A stretch of DNA of 27,091 nt from a virus, in IMG/VR virus record IMGVR_UViG_3300035698_003501, positions 1-27,091 of that record; one strand, given 5' to 3'. Under the pieces are notes generated by a model. That model saw only the letters and a list, made by a program, of their open reading frames with translations. It was not told where the DNA came from and did no database searches. Both the position numbers and the translations under genes were made by a program. Numbering within the stretch: the first letter of the stretch is position 1; each line of letters starts with the position of its first letter. Positions 19,967-27,091 of the stretch are shown here, piece by piece.

Positions 19967-21409
19967 ATGGCTTTAATGAATAACACATTTAGCATGCACC
20001 CTAGTCCTGAAACGATCTTGGTTGCGTCTAATAATATCGCTTTAAAAACTACAGGCGCACTTATAGATTCTGCTAATGGTTCAGTAAATCTTGCCGATGG
20101 CCAAATTGGCATCGTATCCGCTAAGCACGGACAAACAGTCGCTTATAATAATTTCTTAGATGCTGGTAAAGTAGTAGGAGATGCGCGCTTCGTGAAAATC
20201 GTACAAGGTACTCCTGGCTCTGCTGATTTTACAACACATAAAGGTAACCCTGCTGCTGATCTTCCTTACGTACAGTCTGGATTGATTGATGGTCAGGCTC
20301 CTATGACAGTAACTGGTAAAGTTGCTACAGTCCCTTCTTACTCTGCGTGGGTACTTGGAGACGTTCCTGCTAACGCTGGAGCAATTGCTGTAGTTGATGA
20401 GACAGAATATTTAGCTCACATTGCATTTACTGGCGTTCGTAACGACCGTGAATTCTCTGTATCTGGTATTGAAACTCTTCCTATTTCTGTTACTACTCCT
20501 AATTATACTACACTAGGTACTACAAATGGTCTTGACCATTTACTTAAGAATGTAGCATATAAGGTAAATACTAATTCTAGAATGCTGGGTGCTCAAGCTG
20601 CTAATGGCGGTGGAGCACGTAATATTTTAGCACTAGCTGTTAACCTTGGTGGAGGCGCAGGATCACTTACAGGTAACTCAGTAGCTACTGCTGGATCACA
20701 ATCTACTGCTGTCGTTGACTTGCAGTCAGGTTCTGGTAACCCAGTAACTAGCCTTCCTGTATATTATGATGGCACAAATAGTTATTCTGTAACTGTTGAC
20801 GCTACTATGAATGAGACTTTTGATAATCTGGTAACTAACAGTGTACTTGTTGCTGCTTCTACTGTTGAAGTAATTAACTTGGCTACTGCTGGTGCAGCTC
20901 TTAATGCTGATGCTATTATCCTTATCGGAACCGATGTTGAGAAAGCAGCTGTTGTAGACACAGAAGAAAGAGTTAAGACTCGTATCCATATCGGACTTGA
21001 GTATAACTATAACTCTCTTGCCCCTAACAAGCAAGAAGCTTCTAGACCTTATGAAGGTGCTGGTCAAGGAATCAAGTTAAAATTGATTTCTGATCGTTAT
21101 CATCAGCTGAATCAGTACACTCAGCAAAATCAACCAAGAATGGAATACTTTGTTAATCCACCATCTTACGTTGATGTAACTAAAAACTATAACGTTTATA
21201 CAATAAGCACTACCCGTGAGAACAACGTTCAGTATTCTCATACTGCCTATAATTCAAATAGCACTATTCTTTTGGTAGAGAATACAGCTACATTGGGTAC
21301 AGGACTTGCAACTCTCGTAACATCTTTGAACGCTGTTCTTGATGTATGGTTAGACTCAGCAGCTACAGAGTATGTTGAAAAAGCAGGTGGTTCAAATATC
21401 TTTGCATAA
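19967..21409 (+). CDS. Putative major structural (tail-type) protein (480 aa)
   Basis: A 480-residue protein of Ala, Thr, Val, Asn and Gly-rich composition, with many beta-strand-like stretches (DGQIGIVSAKHGQTVAYNNF; NYNVYTISTTRENNVQYSHT) and a helical end (LATLVTSLNAVLDVWLD). It resembles tail sheath, tube or other major virion proteins in composition. Many preferred codons and the strong terminator immediately after suggest high expression. Without a family match, sheath, tube and decoration protein remain open. It starts 1 base after the preceding stop. Confidence 0.55.
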   Translation: MALMNNTFSMHPSPETILVASNNIALKTTGALIDSANGSVNLADGQIGIVSAKHGQTVAYNNFLDAGKVVGDARFVKIVQGTPGSADFTTHKGNPAADLPYVQSGLIDGQAPMTVTGKVATVPSYSAWVLGDVPANAGAIAVVDETEYLAHIAFTGVRNDREFSVSGIETLPISVTTPNYTTLGTTNGLDHLLKNVAYKVNTNSRMLGAQAANGGGARNILALAVNLGGGAGSLTGNSVATAGSQSTAVVDLQSGSGNPVTSLPVYYDGTNSYSVTVDATMNETFDNLVTNSVLVAASTVEVINLATAGAALNADAIILIGTDVEKAAVVDTEERVKTRIHIGLEYNYNSLAPNKQEASRPYEGAGQGIKLKLISDRYHQLNQYTQQNQPRMEYFVNPPSYVDVTKNYNVYTISTTRENNVQYSHTAYNSNSTILLVENTATLGTGLATLVTSLNAVLDVWLDSAATEYVEKAGGSNIFA

Positions 21410-21433
21410 ATAAACCATAGAAACCAATATTAC

Positions 21434-21470
21434 CGGGGCTGGTTGGACATGTTCCTTCCAGCCCTTTTTT
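21434..21470 (+). terminator. Rho-independent terminator, plus strand
   Basis: GGGCTGG and CCAGCCC (7 bp) with an inner GGA/TCC pairing are followed by a run of at least six T. It sits in the 73-base gap after the 480-residue structural protein gene and before the next gene at 21483. It would end or reduce transcription within the late block. Confidence 0.9.
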
Positions 21471-21482
21471 AATTTTATTATA

Positions 21483-22364
21483 ATGATAAAAACACCAAAA
21501 AACGTAGGTTTTGAAAAACGATGGATAGATCCTGCTGTATTTGTAGATGGATCAAGCACGAGCTCTTATGAGCTTAGTAATCGTAATACAAATAAAGTAA
21601 ACCTATATGATTATATATTTTCATACCTATCAAGACAAACTGTTTGCATAACTGCTCCTGCTGTACTGATAGATGAAGATGATGTATTTTTACCTGTAGG
21701 TAGTTTCTTGCCTTCTGGAAGAAATAAAAGAACAGATGCCATGAACATTGATTTATTTTCAGTAATCAATACTGTATTAAATGATGTAAATGTATGTGAC
21801 GCTGCGATTGCTATAACTAGCATTCCTTATTCTGTTGATTTTGTTAAAGAATTATATCTGAGTCGTCGACATACTCGTATTGCTCAAACAGAAGAATTTT
21901 CTATTAGTTTAAAAGGAATTATAGACGCTTATTCTAATCTTACATCTTTCTATGATGCAAGACCAAGTGGGACAATTACTATCAATGATGCAGATCCCGA
22001 TGCTATAACAGTTGAATTAGTAGGATTGAAAGCAGATGGAGTAACTGGTATAGATGCTGGAGATTACATTAAATTATGGATTACACTAAACGGTGCTGTG
22101 CAGGCAATAAATAGTGGAGCAACTTTACAGACTGCTATATGGAGTGCAGGACAGAAAACTGCTGCTGGTGACGTAGCAGGAATGACTTTTATATCAGGAA
22201 CTCATGCATCATTTGAATTCTCTAAAAACCAGTGGTCTGAAGCTGGATTCTTATATCCTATAACAGTTACCTATCAGATATATCAAGACTATGGAACAGA
22301 TGATGAAAGAGTAGGGCTTCCATTCTCAGATATCGTTCCACTCCTAATTGGCGGAACTAGATAA
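21483..22364 (+). CDS. Putative virion structural protein (293 aa)
   Basis: The protein starts MIKTPKNVGFEKRWIDPAVF and has a mixed N-terminal half (NLYDYIFSYLSRQTVCITAP; NIDLFSVINTVLNDVNVCDA). A beta-rich C-terminal half resembles immunoglobulin-like or fibre-type domains (GTITINDADPDAITVELVGL; DYIKLWITLNGAVQAINSG; FLYPITVTYQIYQDYG). Family unknown. It is the first gene after a terminator, so it probably has its own promoter or relies on read-through. Context suggests a tail or fibre-attachment component. Confidence 0.6.
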   Translation: MIKTPKNVGFEKRWIDPAVFVDGSSTSSYELSNRNTNKVNLYDYIFSYLSRQTVCITAPAVLIDEDDVFLPVGSFLPSGRNKRTDAMNIDLFSVINTVLNDVNVCDAAIAITSIPYSVDFVKELYLSRRHTRIAQTEEFSISLKGIIDAYSNLTSFYDARPSGTITINDADPDAITVELVGLKADGVTGIDAGDYIKLWITLNGAVQAINSGATLQTAIWSAGQKTAAGDVAGMTFISGTHASFEFSKNQWSEAGFLYPITVTYQIYQDYGTDDERVGLPFSDIVPLLIGGTR

Positions 22365-22375
22365 AATAAATCAAC

Positions 22376-23338
22376 ATGTTACAATACTATGATTTCAGTA
22401 TATCAAAAGCTACCGATTGTTCTTTAACAATCTGTGACATGTTTGATACACTAACAACACCAGACGGGGACGAAGAGATCCAATATGATCTATTGGTTCC
22501 TGCAACGCAAACCTCTGAAATTGCAACTATCAGTTCGATAGAAGTAACTAAGAAGAATATGTGCGACGATACCTTCACGCCGATAGAGTACACAATATTT
22601 CCTATCAACCAAGAAGCAGGCACAATGACTTATAATGTAAGTATCGGTACAGGGGCAGGTTCTTCTGATGAAGAACAACTTATATGGGCTAACGCTTTAG
22701 TAGATGTTACAAACATTACTAAATACACAGTAGCTGTTAAAAGGAGTACTGTCACAATTTTTACTGATGAATTCACAATACCGTCTACGACGCACACTGT
22801 TACTTATCAAGAAGTAATTGGTCAAAATCCATCCGTGTTTCAAACAGGGGATGTAGTTGAACTAATTACCACTTATGATAACGGCGTAACAACTGTTACC
22901 TCTTGGCAATTTGGTTCAGTAGGAGCGGGCGATGTAGGTGATCCAAGTAATCCTGTATATACGGACATGATTGTGGACTCGTCTAATGTTTATATACTAG
23001 ATGTTACTGATTGTCTAGAACTAATAACTGATCTTGATGCCTTTGGGGATTGGGATGGTATATGGGGAGTACAATTTAAAGTAAACTATGTAGATGCTAA
23101 TGGAGATAATAAAGTGATAATAACTACTAGATGCGCATTCGTAGATTGTGACAATTCATGTAATGCAGTGAAGAAAATATCAGAACTGCTTTCAAGCAGT
23201 GAAATAGAAAAAGCCATGGAATTAGCTATGGTAAAAGAAATGATAGAATGGAGCACTGATTGCAACCAATGTTGCGCAGCTTGCGACGCTCTATACTTAT
23301 ATAATAACAGAATCAAAGGTAATTGTAAAAACTGCTAA
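22376..23338 (+). CDS. Structural-type protein with Cys-rich C-terminus (320 aa)
   Basis: The body is beta-rich and acidic (Thr/Val/Asp/Ile-rich; for example HTVTYQEVIGQNPSVFQTGD; FDGW-like stretch FGDWDGIWGVQFKVNYVD), like an Ig-type virion protein. The C-terminal 75 residues contain CFVDCDNSCNA-type cysteines (AFVDCDNSCNA), a helix (SSSEIEKAMELAMVKEMIEW) and a cluster at 296, 299, 300, 303, 317 and 320 (CNQCCAACDALYLYN...). These could bind metal or form disulfides. I do not recognise the family. It begins 11 bases after the preceding gene and is followed closely by two other Cys-containing small genes. Confidence 0.6.
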   Translation: MLQYYDFSISKATDCSLTICDMFDTLTTPDGDEEIQYDLLVPATQTSEIATISSIEVTKKNMCDDTFTPIEYTIFPINQEAGTMTYNVSIGTGAGSSDEEQLIWANALVDVTNITKYTVAVKRSTVTIFTDEFTIPSTTHTVTYQEVIGQNPSVFQTGDVVELITTYDNGVTTVTSWQFGSVGAGDVGDPSNPVYTDMIVDSSNVYILDVTDCLELITDLDAFGDWDGIWGVQFKVNYVDANGDNKVIITTRCAFVDCDNSCNAVKKISELLSSSEIEKAMELAMVKEMIEWSTDCNQCCAACDALYLYNNRIKGNCKNC

Positions 23339-23340
23339 TT

Positions 23341-23520
23341 ATGCAATACACACTCAAATGCAAATTCGTTGAAATAATGACTTGCTACGTGAATCATTTT
23401 ATTTATGGTACAAATAAGATTTCCTTACCAAAGGAACTTTACGCCATGATTAAACTACTAGAGTGGGAAAATGCTTGTAGCGATGTTACTATACCTTGTA
23501 ATTATGAAAACTACATATAA
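23341..23520 (+). CDS. Small hypothetical protein (59 aa)
   Basis: An ATG 2 bases after the previous stop opens a 59-residue frame, MQYTLKCKFVEIMTCYVNHF..., ending at TAA just 2 bases before the next gene. It holds four cysteines (7, 15, 46, 53) and a helical middle (LPKELYAMIKLLEWENACSD). Tight packing between two genes on the same strand supports it. No family recognised; a cysteine link with the preceding Cys-rich protein is possible. Confidence 0.65.
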   Translation: MQYTLKCKFVEIMTCYVNHFIYGTNKISLPKELYAMIKLLEWENACSDVTIPCNYENYI

Positions 23521-23522
23521 CT

Positions 23523-24053
23523 ATGTGTAACGATTGTATAACTAGAGACGAAGTCAAAACACTTATGGCTTCATACGGCGTACCAACAGGTGCACAAATG
23601 TTCGTTGGCGCGGATGAACTACAATATTTTGATTCTACAGGAAAAGGATTATCTAACTCTCAGTGGAGATGTTGGGCTATTCAAAATGGGGGTAACGGAA
23701 CGGAAGACGCTAGAGGAAAATTCTTTGCAGGATATTCTTTGGGCGATGCCGATTTCGGTACAGCCGATGGGACAGGTGGAACTAAAACCTTTGTCTTAGA
23801 TATTGATAATATACCAGATCATACTCACTTAACAGTAAGCAGCCTTACCAGTGTAAGTCAAGATGACTCAACACTTGGTGGAGACACTGGACCATATATT
23901 CAAGTAACTGATAATAAGAGCACCGCTCTTAATTATCTTTCTGCGTCTATCACAGGCGGAGTAATAGGAACGACCGATGTCGCAAAACAACATTTACCTC
24001 CTTATCTAGTACGGATACCTGTTGAGAAAATTTGCACAGACTATACATTATAA
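23523..24053 (+). CDS. Tail-collar domain protein (176 aa)
   Basis: The middle shows the phage tail-collar pattern: WAIQNGGNGTEDARGKFFAG (51-70), a Gly/Asp-rich link, TKTFVLDIDNIPDHTH (87-102) where the family has '(L)PxHxH', and a closing LPPYLVRIPVEKIC (about 157-170). Such domains occur in short tail fibres and adhesins such as T4 gp12 and the microcystin-dependent family, at tail tips binding host surface. The N-terminus has CNDC (2-5), possibly linking to the preceding Cys-rich proteins. Size is that of a compact collar protein; a larger fibre partner follows. Confidence 0.75.
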   Translation: MCNDCITRDEVKTLMASYGVPTGAQMFVGADELQYFDSTGKGLSNSQWRCWAIQNGGNGTEDARGKFFAGYSLGDADFGTADGTGGTKTFVLDIDNIPDHTHLTVSSLTSVSQDDSTLGGDTGPYIQVTDNKSTALNYLSASITGGVIGTTDVAKQHLPPYLVRIPVEKICTDYTL

Positions 24054-24074
24054 TAAGAACCAAACACAACAACC

Positions 24075-24287
24075 ATGAAATACCAATTCAACTTAAACGC
24101 AGCTCAGCTTCAAATGATTGTCGAAGCACTTAGAACAAAATCTAATGAGTTTAATACATTTTCTGAATTATTGATACAGAGTGCCCAGCAACAACAACTT
24201 GCAGCCACTCCCGTTGAAACAGAAACTGTTCAAGAATTAGAAGAAGTCGATGTTCAAGAGGAACAAACAGAATCTGAGAACAATTAA
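24075..24287 (+). CDS. Small helical acidic protein (70 aa)
   Basis: It begins MKYQFNLNAAQLQMIVEALR with an A-rich leader. A helical N-terminal half (about 40 residues) ends in a Gln-rich run (SAQQQQLAAT), and the C-terminus is acidic (ELEEVDVQEEQTESENN) and probably disordered. It lies between the collar and fibre genes. It may be an accessory or chaperone-like helper for the fibre; this is inference from location and composition only. Confidence 0.55.
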   Translation: MKYQFNLNAAQLQMIVEALRTKSNEFNTFSELLIQSAQQQQLAATPVETETVQELEEVDVQEEQTESENN

Positions 24288-24297
24288 TTAATAAATA

Positions 24298-27091
24298 ATG
24301 AACCATCCTATATATTTTTTAGACAAGAGTAATCTTTTTAATCGAAAGAATTATCTTGATCCGAGTGATGGTAATGTAAACATTACTGATCACATTATTG
24401 ATCTCATAGGTCAATACGGCGCGGGTGGAGGTGGCAGTGGAAACACTTCTACAATGACCGTTAATGTAAACGGTACTGTAACTCATGATGATGGAACAGG
24501 AAATCCTACTACTTTTAATCATGGGTGGAGCACAGTTGTAGATAATTTAGACGGGACAGCAACTTTTGAATATCCAAACGGATCTACTGTAATATTAACA
24601 CTTGATCAAGTATTAAGTGTTAATGCTCAGACAGGAGTTATAGTATTAGACACAAATGATATAACAGAGGCTGGAAATTTGTATTATACAGAGTCTAGAG
24701 TATCTGGTAATACAACTGTTGCAGCTAATGCAAATGATAGACATAGTCATTCTAATAAAGCAATTCTAGATCTCATAACTGCTGCTGGATCTGGAGATGT
24801 TATAACTACTGCAGAAAGAAATAAATTAACCGGTATTGAAATTAATGCTAAAAATAATACAGTAAGTAACTTAGGAACCGGTGCTGATTTATTTAAACAA
24901 CAAGCCAGTTCAGATTTTCAGTTTAGATCAATAGCAGGAACAGGACTAATTACTACTGTAGAAAATACAAACACCGTAGATATTTCAACAACTGCTGAGA
25001 TAAATACAGCATCAAACATAGGTGCTGGTGTAGGAATTTATAAACAAAAAAATGCATCAGATATTGAGTTAAGATCATTGAATGCAGCAGATGCTAAAAT
25101 TACAGTTGCTTTAGACGGAACAGATGATATAGATATTGGATTTGGAGCAGTTGATATTAATGACTTAAATGATGTTGACACAACAGGTTTTACAAACGGA
25201 TATGTATTAACGTATGATTCCGGATCTGGTAACTGGGAAGCACAAATGAATCCAGGTGCGGTGGTAACATCAGCTTTTGGAATCATTACTGATGGCACAA
25301 CCCCAGCAACAGCAACAGCAACAGATACCTTTAGGCTTCGTTCAAGCGATGCTACAGTCACTATAACAACACAGAATGATGACGGCACCTATGGAGACAA
25401 CGCCAACTTTATTGTTAACCCAGCAAATCTTAATACTGCTGACTTTAACAATGATGCGGGGTTTCTTACTGCCGTATCTTGGGGTGATGTTATCGGCACT
25501 CTTTCTAATCAGACAGACTTACAAAACGCATTGGACGGAAAAGCCGCTACGGCCCATGTCCACGCTGCTTCGACTATCACTTTTGATAATACTGTCAGCG
25601 GTCTTACTGCTACTGATGTCAAAGGTGCTATTGATGAATTAACTACTGATTCTCACATCCATTCCAACAAAACTGTTCTTGACGGCATCGCTTCGGGCGA
25701 CATCATTAATTGGGACAACGCTTTTGGTTGGGGAGACCATTCAGCACCTGGATATTTAACCGCAATAACAGTAGACAAAGGAGGATCTCTTATAGGGACT
25801 CGCCCAGGTCTTAATTTTATTGACGGCAATGCCGCGTCTGTTACGGTAGTAGATAATGGAGGAAATAACGAAGTAGACATAACTGTCGCAGTAGACGAAA
25901 CTGCAATCAGTACTAGTAACTTAATCAACGACGCTAACTTTGTTACTCAAACCACGTTTGATTCAAGCTTAGCAGGTACAACTAACACTACTTCATTTAC
26001 ACCAACACTGGATTATCATGTTGCTACATATAAGTTTGTATTAGATTCTATTGCGGCTAACACTGGAATAGATAACATATCAGAAGCAGACGACACAGAT
26101 ATCACAACTCCTTCCTCAGGACAAGTCCTTATATGGGACGGAACTGACACATGGGATAATAAGAGTTTTTCCGGAGGCGCTACGATCAACTCTACAGGAG
26201 TTGTTAATCTTACAAATACTTCAGTAACTGGGCAAGCTTTAACAGGTTTTAGTGCAGTTAATGGAACTGTAGTAGCGACAGATACTATTCTTCAAGCCTT
26301 TGAAAAAATAGCAGGTAATCAAATAGATCTCACTACTCTTAGCGGAATGGCTCAAGGTTCAATAGACTTCGGTTCAACTTGGACAGGCTCTACTCTTTCA
26401 AGTAACGAGACATTGCATACTTTGCTTCAGGAGTTAGAGACCGCTGTTGAATTAGCTGCTGGAGGGGGAGTATCTTCTGCATATAATTCTATAACAGATG
26501 GCATAACTACGGCAACTGCTAGCGGAGAGGATGTTATTAAATTCAGGTCTGCCAACACAGCTATCACTGCTGCAGTAGAATCTAATGATGTAACACATGG
26601 GGATAATCTACTCCTTACATTTAATGTAGGCAATGTTGACCACGACTCACTGTCAGGGTTTGTTGCAAGCGAACACACAGATCACTCTAGTGTTGCCATG
26701 ACCGCCGGTACAGGGTTGACTGGAGGAGGAAATATTACAACCTCTCGTACATTTGATATTGATACCACAGGGGTATCTGCTAATTCTTATGGGGCGGCAG
26801 GGTCGGTTGCTACGTTTACAGTTAACGCTCAAGGGCAATTAACAACTGCCGCCACTATACCTATATCTATTACAGAGTCACAGATTAGTAATTTACAAGC
26901 TTATGCTTTAGGTTCACATACACACTCAGCATTTGCTAGAACCACTTCTGGTTTAACAGGTGCAGATGTATTTGATGATATAGTAGTTACAAACGGTATT
27001 ACTACTGCGTTATCTACAAGAACATTAACACTTGCAGATCTTGGATTTACAGGAGATGCTACTGCTAATGATTATACCCATCCAACTGGTG
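24298..27091 (+). CDS. Large tail fibre protein, 3' end missing (over 930 aa)
   Basis: An ATG at 24298 opens a frame still open at the last base (931 codons). It has a short N-terminal part and a Gly-rich hinge (about 41-49, GAGGGGSG), then long Thr/Ala/Asn/Gly-rich repeats of fibre type. Familiar fibre motifs: HSHSNKAILD and TAERNKLTGI (near 149 and 175), STITFDNTVSGLTATDVKGA (about 425), NWDNAFGWGDHSAPGY (about 471) and GTGLTGGGNITTSRTFDI (about 804). Internal repeats include SNLGTGADLFKQQASS/SNIGAGVGIYKQKNAS and a 50-residue pair at about 325 and 727. It should bind the host surface as a trimer. Codon use changes inside the gene, suggesting mosaic origin. Confidence 0.85.
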   Translation, partial: MNHPIYFLDKSNLFNRKNYLDPSDGNVNITDHIIDLIGQYGAGGGGSGNTSTMTVNVNGTVTHDDGTGNPTTFNHGWSTVVDNLDGTATFEYPNGSTVILTLDQVLSVNAQTGVIVLDTNDITEAGNLYYTESRVSGNTTVAANANDRHSHSNKAILDLITAAGSGDVITTAERNKLTGIEINAKNNTVSNLGTGADLFKQQASSDFQFRSIAGTGLITTVENTNTVDISTTAEINTASNIGAGVGIYKQKNASDIELRSLNAADAKITVALDGTDDIDIGFGAVDINDLNDVDTTGFTNGYVLTYDSGSGNWEAQMNPGAVVTSAFGIITDGTTPATATATDTFRLRSSDATVTITTQNDDGTYGDNANFIVNPANLNTADFNNDAGFLTAVSWGDVIGTLSNQTDLQNALDGKAATAHVHAASTITFDNTVSGLTATDVKGAIDELTTDSHIHSNKTVLDGIASGDIINWDNAFGWGDHSAPGYLTAITVDKGGSLIGTRPGLNFIDGNAASVTVVDNGGNNEVDITVAVDETAISTSNLINDANFVTQTTFDSSLAGTTNTTSFTPTLDYHVATYKFVLDSIAANTGIDNISEADDTDITTPSSGQVLIWDGTDTWDNKSFSGGATINSTGVVNLTNTSVTGQALTGFSAVNGTVVATDTILQAFEKIAGNQIDLTTLSGMAQGSIDFGSTWTGSTLSSNETLHTLLQELETAVELAAGGGVSSAYNSITDGITTATASGEDVIKFRSANTAITAAVESNDVTHGDNLLLTFNVGNVDHDSLSGFVASEHTDHSSVAMTAGTGLTGGGNITTSRTFDIDTTGVSANSYGAAGSVATFTVNAQGQLTTAATIPISITESQISNLQAYALGSHTHSAFARTTSGLTGADVFDDIVVTNGITTALSTRTLTLADLGFTGDATANDYTHPTG

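Noticed and set aside
25038-26838. Minus-strand ORFs under the tail fibre gene
   Set aside because: They follow from low-stop Thr/Ala/Val-rich coding on the plus strand; the fibre frame is continuous with known fibre motifs.
1-27091. CRISPR arrays, insertion sequences, integrase, rRNA
   Set aside because: I looked for regular spacer-repeat arrays, transposase or integrase motifs and rRNA signatures on both strands and saw none; the only tandem repeats (1651-1806) have no spacers of unique sequence.

Overview
The window is a stretch of a tailed double-stranded DNA phage genome, AT-rich and almost fully coding. A Bacteroidota host is likely: nearly all start codons follow A-rich leaders (for example before the genes at 15452, 16586, 18138 and 24075) rather than GGAGG-type ribosome binding sites, a habit of Bacteroidota and their phages. 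The scale, the divergent blocks, and the HU/IHF-like, PD-(D/E)XK, terminase, portal and capsid gene set recall crAss-like and other large Bacteroidota phages. Lineage is inference; no homology search was possible.

Left block (1-5195), all on the minus strand: a tight operon of small, mostly unrecognised genes joined by ATGA or TAATG overlaps. It starts at a PD-(D/E)XK nuclease-like gene (5195) and runs left through several membrane and zinc-ribbon-like small proteins and a DUF551-like protein to a 39-residue ORF ending in five cysteines, then a strong minus-strand terminator (1842-1877). A 665-bp noncoding stretch (1370-2034) with four AT-rich tandem repeats follows. Beyond it lie three more minus genes, the last cut by the window edge. 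Two of the intervals between them carry the same 21-bp repeat.

The divergent region 5196-5344 separates this block from a plus-strand late block. That block begins with a winged-helix-like regulator, a small gene that appears to need a -1 frameshift, an HU/IHF-like protein and a coiled-coil protein. It continues with a GroES-like co-chaperonin, two degenerate tRNA-like elements around a zinc-ribbon protein, a conserved phage-type protein, and a full-length GroEL. The packaging and head genes follow: large terminase, portal, scaffold-like protein and HK97-type major capsid protein candidate. Then come head-tail and tail candidates, a terminator after a 480-residue putative structural protein, further structural proteins, a tail-collar protein, and a large tail fibre running off the right edge.

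The most notable feature is a phage-encoded GroEL/GroES-like pair placed directly before terminase, portal and capsid genes, which suggests a dedicated folding machine for virion proteins. Other points are the frameshifted or broken gene at 5695-6095, the penta-cysteine peptide, the tRNA-like elements with abnormal anticodon arms, and mosaic codon usage inside the tail fibre.
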